From NCBI GenBank assembly GCA_021159805.1, contig JAGHDT010000009.1, forward strand, positions 1 to 10,501: 10,501 nt of DNA. Reading direction: 5' to 3'. The notes beneath the pieces were generated by a model. The model searched no databases, was not told the DNA's origin, and worked only from the letters and a program-made list of their open reading frames with translations. How positions within the stretch are numbered: the first letter of the stretch is position 1; each line of letters opens with the position of its first letter. This document shows, in pieces, positions 6,653-10,501 of the stretch. The position numbers and the translations under genes were made by a program. This DNA is from Anaerolineae bacterium. GTDB taxonomy: Bacteria > Chloroflexota > Anaerolineae > B4-G1 > SLSP01.

Positions 6653-8517
6653 TCCTCGCGGCGGATAGAGTGACCCACCCCGGCGATATGAGCGACTTTG
6701 ATCATGGCGTTGAGTTCCTCTGCTGCCTTGGCTAGCTCAGTCGTGATGATCGCCCCCTTGTCGATGTCTGCCGTGATCAACAGCGTCGGGGACTCTATCG
6801 CAGCCGCGATCTCGCGCCAGGGCCTGGGCTTGCTCTTCCTTCCCGTCACCACGTTCGGGCTGAACTGCTGCTTGGAGGTCGCCCAGGGACCTCGCTCAGC
6901 TGCGGACCAGGTCGGGGACTGCTCACGGCTCATAGCGATCAGCGCCTTACGGGAGAGCTTGCTCTGCGCCACAATGTTGTCCCGGCGCTGATGGACCCAG
7001 GCCTCGCGTTCCTCCTCGCTCATCGCCTGCCGCGGGCTCGTGTCCTCCCTCCACGCAGGGTCCTCCAACAGCACCTTGCCGAAGAGTTCGGGAGTGGTCG
7101 CCGCTGCCATCCCCACCGTTGAACCGCCCATCGAGTGGCCCAAAATGGCCGGCTTCTCCAACCCCAGCGCCTTGACCAGCCCGGCAAGATCCGCAGCGTG
7201 ATCCTTCGTCGTGTACCCCTCGTCCGGGGCGTCCGACAGCCCGTGGCCTCGGGCATCGTACATGATGACGTCAAAGTCAGCCTCCAGAGCTCTCGCGACG
7301 GGCGTCCAGCAGAGCCCGTTATCGCTAAAGCCGTGGCACAACACCAATGGCGGCTTGCTGCCGTCGCCTGTGCGCCAATAATGGAGCTTGATGCCGTTGG
7401 CGCCGACATAGGCTTCCGGCCACGTCGTGATGTCATCGTTGTTGAGCATCTCTGAGAAGGGCGCGTCCTCAATATCCAACGGCAGATCTACCCGGCCCCG
7501 GCGCCGGCTCGACTCATACGTCGCAAAGATCAGCTCGGCGGTCTGTAGCGCGCGATGCCCGGATAGCTCGGGTTCGCGACCACTCCTCAGCGCGTCTATG
7601 AGATCCGCGATAGCCTCCACGTGGAGGTGCGAGCCGTGCAGCCCACCGGGCTCCAACTCGATCGTCTGCCAAACACCGCCGGTTCCCTCACTGCGTATGC
7701 GCAATTCCGGACCACCCTCCACAGCGACTTCGATGGTGCCCTTGGAACCGATCAACCGATTGCCGCAGCCGCCGCTCCTGAACCCTGCACCCTGTCCATA
7801 GAAGCTTTTGCTACCGGTGACCATCAAGCCGGCCACACCATTAGCGTACTTGAAGAACGACAGTCCCTGCCCCTCCATCATCACGCCGTAGACTAACGGA
7901 CTGCCCTTGGCCTCAGTCTGGCCAATAACCCATTCCACGGGGGTCTCGTCATTATAGAAGAACAACATGTCAAACCAATGCGTTCCCCAGTCGTAGAGGT
8001 TGGATGTATAGGCCTCCAAACGCTCCAATTCTCCGATGGCCCCTTCCTTGAGCAAGGCCTTGGCCTTCCGGTATGGAGCACCAAAACGTCGCATATGGTT
8101 GAAGGTCAGGAGGACGTTGTTCGCATCACAGACCTCGACCATCTTCTTGGCATCGCCATAGGTGAGGGCCATCGGTTTCTCACAGTGGATGGCCTTGATA
8201 GGCTTGCCGGCCTTCACGCCAGCCTCAGCGACCTTGATCGTCATCGGGGCGTGCAGATGCGGCCAGACGCAGATGCTGACGATGTCGAGCTCCTCATTGG
8301 CGAGCATCTCGTCGGCACTCGAATATCCGCGCGGCACATTGTGCTCATCGCAGAATACCTTCAAGGCCACCGGGTTGATGTCCGCAACGGCCACGATCTC
8401 AGCATCGGGCGAAGCCTCGTACCCCGCAGCATGCGCGTGCGCCATTCCGTATCCGGTTGCCCCGGGAGTGCCGTGGCGCAGTCCAGTACCGATGATGCCA
8501 ACCTTGAGAGTAGTCAT
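6628..8517 (-). CDS. Gfo/Idh/MocA oxidoreductase fused to an alpha/beta hydrolase
   Basis: One 629-residue frame carries two enzymes. Residues 1 to about 350 are a Gfo/Idh/MocA NAD(P)-dependent oxidoreductase: VGIIGTG (6-12) dinucleotide site, CVWPHLHAP (83-91), HCEKPMAL (111-118) with the catalytic-site Lys114, and DWGTHWFDML (176-185). Residues about 365-629 are an alpha/beta hydrolase: VLCHGFSDN oxyanion region (392-400), YDARGHGLSD (420-429), nucleophile elbow GHSMGG (460-465, Ser462), ITADID (581-586, Asp584) and GVGHS (613-617, His615). The triad is complete. A hydrophilic linker near 350-366 joins them. The ATG at 8517 has GGAGG nine bases upstream. The 3' end appears frameshifted, losing a normal C-terminal helix. 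The oxidoreductase half probably oxidises a sugar or cyclitol; the hydrolase may remove an ester group or open a lactone, which is inference. Confidence 0.9.
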   Translation of the reverse strand: MTTLKVGIIGTGLRHGTPGATGYGMAHAHAAGYEASPDAEIVAVADINPVALKVFCDEHNVPRGYSSADEMLANEELDIVSICVWPHLHAPMTIKVAEAGVKAGKPIKAIHCEKPMALTYGDAKKMVEVCDANNVLLTFNHMRRFGAPYRKAKALLKEGAIGELERLEAYTSNLYDWGTHWFDMLFFYNDETPVEWVIGQTEAKGSPLVYGVMMEGQGLSFFKYANGVAGLMVTGSKSFYGQGAGFRSGGCGNRLIGSKGTIEVAVEGGPELRIRSEGTGGVWQTIELEPGGLHGSHLHVEAIADLIDALRSGREPELSGHRALQTAELIFATYESSRRRGRVDLPLDIEDAPFSEMLNNDDITTWPEAYVGANGIKLHYWRTGDGSKPPLVLCHGFSDNGLCWTPVARALEADFDVIMYDARGHGLSDAPDEGYTTKDHAADLAGLVKALGLEKPAILGHSMGGSTVGMAAATTPELFGKVLLEDPAWREDTSPRQAMSEEEREAWVHQRRDNIVAQSKLSRKALIAMSREQSPTWSAAERGPWATSKQQFSPNVVTGRKSKPRPWREIAAAIESPTLLITADIDKGAIITTELAKAAEELNAMIKVAHIAGVGHSIRREDSMHIWRW

Positions 8518-8540
8518 AGGAATTGTCCTCCGTGTGAACT

Positions 8541-8657
8541 AGCCATCAGCCTTCAGCGGTCAGCCAATAGGCGGGAGTAAGGAGTATGGAGTAAGAAGTA
8601 AGCGAACATTGTGAGTTGGTTGAGCCTTTTACTGCTTTCTTCTTACTGCTTACTGCT
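8541..8657. repeat. Facing 7-bp-period arrays with inverted arms
   Basis: On the plus strand 8541-8603 divides into nine 7-base units all beginning AG. They start as AGCCATC and AGCCTTC and shift to AGTAAGG, AGTATGG, AGTAAGA, AGTAAGC. After a 19-base spacer, 8623-8657 divides into five units of complementary type (TACTGCT occurs three times). AGTAAGAAGTAAG (8590-8602) pairs with 8642-8654 at 12 of 13 positions. The element fills the gap between the dehydratase stop (8687) and the fusion gene, ending 23 bases before the ATG at 8517. No typical terminator T-run follows it. Confidence 0.78.
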
Positions 8658-8686
8658 GCTGTTTTCCTCCTTAGCTCCTCGCCGTA

Positions 8687-9859
8687 CTAGATCCTTACCC
8701 GCGATTCAATCTTCTCCTCATCCAGCACCAAACCCAATCCCGGCAGCTCCGGCAGCTTGATCGAGCCGTTTTCCGGCACATACATCGGCTTGTGAAAGAA
8801 CTGCTTCCGGGCCTGGTGGCGGAACAGGTACTCCACGTACGGCACTGTGTTGGGCGATTGTGCGCCGGCGACGTGCAACGCCGACAGTAACGAGTGACCA
8901 TGCGCGATAACCGGAGTCTCGAAGGCCGAGGCCAGTGCGCAGATCTTGACGAGCTCGGTGATCCCTCCGGTCCAATCCGGGTCGGTCTGGATGACATCAA
9001 TTGCGCCGGTCACCAAGAGCTCCTTCACCTGCCAGCGGGTATAGACGTGCTCACCCGTCGCCAGAGGCACCTTCGAAGCCGCCTTGAGCTGGCAGAACGC
9101 GCCAACTCGCTCGGGATGAAGTGGTTCCTCCAGCCATGTGAGGTTGTAGGGTTCGAAGGCCTTGACCATCTCCGACGCATAACTCAGATCCCAACCCATG
9201 AAGGCGTCGAACATCAGCGGGTAGAAGGGCCCGACGGCCTCGCGCAGCGTCTTCACCAGCGCCAGATTCTGCTCCTTGCCCTCCGTGCCATCCCCAGGCC
9301 CATAGCGGAAGAACCACTTCTGTGCACGGAATCCCTGAGCCCTGAAATCCAGCGCGACCTCGGCAGCCGCCTGGGGCTCGATCGAGTAGCCCAGCATGCT
9401 GGCGTAAGCCGGTACCTCGGGACGCGTCGGGCCGCCCAGCAACCGGTAGACCGGCTTATCCCACGCCTTCCCCTTCAGGTCCCACAGCGCGCAGTCGACG
9501 ACGCTGAGGCCCGTCATAAAGAAGCCGGATCGTCCGTGGCGGTTCATGCGCAACATCTGGTCATAGAGCAGTTCCGTTGCCAGCGGATCGCGGCCGATCA
9601 GATAGGGTGTGAGAAAACGCCGGATGATGTCGGCCTGATAGCCGTCAATGGGGCCGAAGAGGCCCGGTATCCCCTCATCCGTCTGGATCTCAACATAGAT
9701 CTCCCTGATCGGCTGCGGACCCTCAGCGCCCTTGGCCCAGCTGCGTGCATTGAACTCGGGATAGACGTCGCCGGATTGCGACTGCCGGTTCCCAGTGGAG
9801 AAAGCCGGGCTCTCATAGGTACCGGATAACTGCCACAACACGACGTTGGTAACCTTCAT
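8687..9859 (-). CDS. Enolase-superfamily acid-sugar dehydratase (mandelate racemase/muconate lactonizing subgroup)
   Basis: This 390-residue protein matches the full length of mandelate-racemase-subgroup enzymes that dehydrate sugar acids to 2-keto-3-deoxy products. The N-terminal capping domain runs to about residue 135. In the barrel, FDAF (217-220) gives Asp218, WLEEP (242-246) gives Glu244, and TGEH (268-271) gives Glu270 as the three magnesium ligands. AHGHS (319-323) supplies the candidate general-base His. QKWFFRYGPGDG (180-191) and TDPDWTGGITE (292-302) recall the L-rhamnonate/galactonate dehydratase-type members, but I cannot fix the substrate. The frame stays open up to 9958, yet the ATG at 9859 is the likely start: GAGGGAG lies four bases upstream, MKVTNVVLWQ is a normal family N-terminus, and the longer version would translate the AACGTT array. 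Confidence 0.92.
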   Translation of the reverse strand: MKVTNVVLWQLSGTYESPAFSTGNRQSQSGDVYPEFNARSWAKGAEGPQPIREIYVEIQTDEGIPGLFGPIDGYQADIIRRFLTPYLIGRDPLATELLYDQMLRMNRHGRSGFFMTGLSVVDCALWDLKGKAWDKPVYRLLGGPTRPEVPAYASMLGYSIEPQAAAEVALDFRAQGFRAQKWFFRYGPGDGTEGKEQNLALVKTLREAVGPFYPLMFDAFMGWDLSYASEMVKAFEPYNLTWLEEPLHPERVGAFCQLKAASKVPLATGEHVYTRWQVKELLVTGAIDVIQTDPDWTGGITELVKICALASAFETPVIAHGHSLLSALHVAGAQSPNTVPYVEYLFRHQARKQFFHKPMYVPENGSIKLPELPGLGLVLDEEKIESRVRI

Positions 9860-9863
9860 GGCT

Positions 9864-9870
9864 CTCCCTC
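9864..9870 (-). promoter_or_regulatory. Ribosome-binding site fixing the dehydratase start at 9859
   Basis: GAGGGAG reads on the minus strand at 9870-9864, four bases before ATG 9859. The more upstream ATG at 9958 lies inside the preceding propeller gene and would place the repeat array in the protein. Confidence 0.75.
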
Positions 9871-9876
9871 GCTTCT

Positions 9877-9916
9877 TAACGTTTGAACGTTGAAACGTGG
9901 CAACGTTAGAACGTTG
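9877..9916. repeat. AACGTT-family octamer array, copy 1 (5 units)
   Basis: The minus strand divides into five exact 8-base units: CAACGTTC (9916-9909), TAACGTTG, CCACGTTT, CAACGTTC, AAACGTTA (9884-9877). The core ACGTT is kept in every unit. Because AACGTT is its own complement, neighbouring units can fold: CAACGTT-CT-AACGTTG (9916-9901) is a perfect 7-bp stem with a two-base gap. The array starts inside the last codons of the propeller gene, supplies its TAA (9908-9906), and ends 17 bases before ATG 9859. Confidence 0.85.
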
Positions 9917-10501
9917 TTGCATCCATATCCAACATATAGATCTTCCGTTCACCCTCATGCAACGTATCCACCGTCAGAAACCGCCCATCGGCGGACCAGC
10001 GGGGATGTAGGTCACAACGCACATCACCGGTGGCACCGGGCGTCCGGTGCAGAAAGCGCCCCAACTCGGTGACCTCACCGGTCTCGACGGTTACCAGCGC
10101 CAGTCGCTGCACGCCGTCGGCATCCGGATAGGTGTCCGCAGCCAACCACCGCCCGTCGGGCGAGAAGTTCAGATGCCCGGCCGGTCCCATCCCCCTGGAA
10201 ACTCGCCGGGCTTGGAATGGATGGTGCGCCTCATCGAAGACCACGTACTCGTGGCCGCGGCCGCACCAATCCGCATCGACCAGGATCTCGTCCGGTGTCC
10301 GGCCCCAGATCTGGTGCGAAATGGCCCCGTTGCGCCAGTAGATATCCGAGAGGCTGCACCGCAGGTCGCTGCCGTCCAATGCCATCGTATACATATAGGT
10401 CCGCCACGGCCTCGGGGGATCCATCTGCGGCGCCGTGCGAAACAACACCATCACGCGGCTGGCATCACTGTTGAATATCGCGTGGTTCAGCCACATGTAC
10501 A
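9906..10501 (-). CDS. TolB/oligogalacturonate-lyase-like beta-propeller, C-terminal part
   Basis: About 198 residues of the C-terminal end are visible; the frame stays open past the window edge, so the Met at 10496 is probably internal. Blade-type repeats are clear: GHLNFSPDGRWLAADTYPD and CDLHPRWSADGRFLTVDT are PD40/WD40-like motifs ending in sugar-gene-type propeller strands, and GERKIYMLDM closes the last blade. RTYMYTMALDGSDLRC resembles the TolB-like "printed to user" strand pattern. Such propellers in carbohydrate clusters are often annotated as oligogalacturonate lyase-like, but many lack proof of lyase activity, and the catalytic part is outside this window. The last codons and stop fall in the AACGTT array. 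The gene precedes the dehydratase by 46 bp. Confidence 0.8.
   Translation of the reverse strand, partial: YMWLNHAIFNSDASRVMVLFRTAPQMDPPRPWRTYMYTMALDGSDLRCSLSDIYWRNGAISHQIWGRTPDEILVDADWCGRGHEYVVFDEAHHPFQARRVSRGMGPAGHLNFSPDGRWLAADTYPDADGVQRLALVTVETGEVTELGRFLHRTPGATGDVRCDLHPRWSADGRFLTVDTLHEGERKIYMLDMDATTF

Noticed and set aside
8894..9829. Open frame of about 311 codons on the plus strand opposite the dehydratase
   Set aside because: It overlaps the enolase-superfamily gene antisense and its translation shows no motif.
9860..9958. N-terminal extension of the dehydratase from ATG 9958
   Set aside because: It overlaps the propeller gene, translates the AACGTT array, and has no good ribosome-binding site; ATG 9859 has one.

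Overview
The window is a tightly packed block of carbohydrate-metabolism genes, all on the minus strand, so transcription runs from high to low coordinates. GC content is moderately high. Gap sizes and a shared strand suggest one or a few long transcripts. The gene set (GH38, GH5, Gfo/Idh/MocA oxidoreductase, AP-endonuclease-2-fold isomerase, FucI-like isomerase, enolase-superfamily dehydratase, TolB-like propeller) is typical of uncultured saccharolytic bacteria such as Armatimonadota, Planctomycetota or similar lineages. That taxonomic guess is inference only; no marker gene is present.

Layout in transcription order: 10501-9906, C-terminal part of a TolB/oligogalacturonate-lyase-like beta-propeller; 9859-8687, acid-sugar dehydratase of the enolase superfamily; 8517-6628, a Gfo/Idh/MocA oxidoreductase fused to an alpha/beta hydrolase, with an apparent one-base deletion near its 3' end; 6556-5678, xylose-isomerase-like TIM-barrel enzyme; 5575-4124, divergent L-fucose/L-arabinose isomerase-like protein; 3967-2939, GH5 glycoside hydrolase; 2694-139, GH38 alpha-mannosidase; 125-1, possible start of one more gene running off the window.

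The three glycan-processing proteins that are complete or nearly so lack a visible signal peptide, so the cluster looks like the cytoplasmic half of a pathway. Imported oligosaccharides would be trimmed by GH38 and GH5, and the released sugars or sugar acids isomerised, oxidised or dehydrated. No transporter, regulator, RNA gene, transposase or CRISPR array is visible.

The most unusual structure is between the genes. All six gaps longer than 20 bp carry degenerate short-period tandem arrays. Three gaps share an 8-bp-period family built on the palindrome AACGTT (9877-9916, 6574-6613, 5604-5635). Two carry 7-bp-period arrays in facing inverted arms (8541-8657, 4001-4115). One carries a 104-bp, 13-unit, 8-bp-period purine-rich array (2833-2936). 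Units differ in sequence while the period stays constant, and the arrays lie close upstream of start codons. In two places the AACGTT array runs into the preceding coding region and supplies its stop codon or its probable original stop codon.
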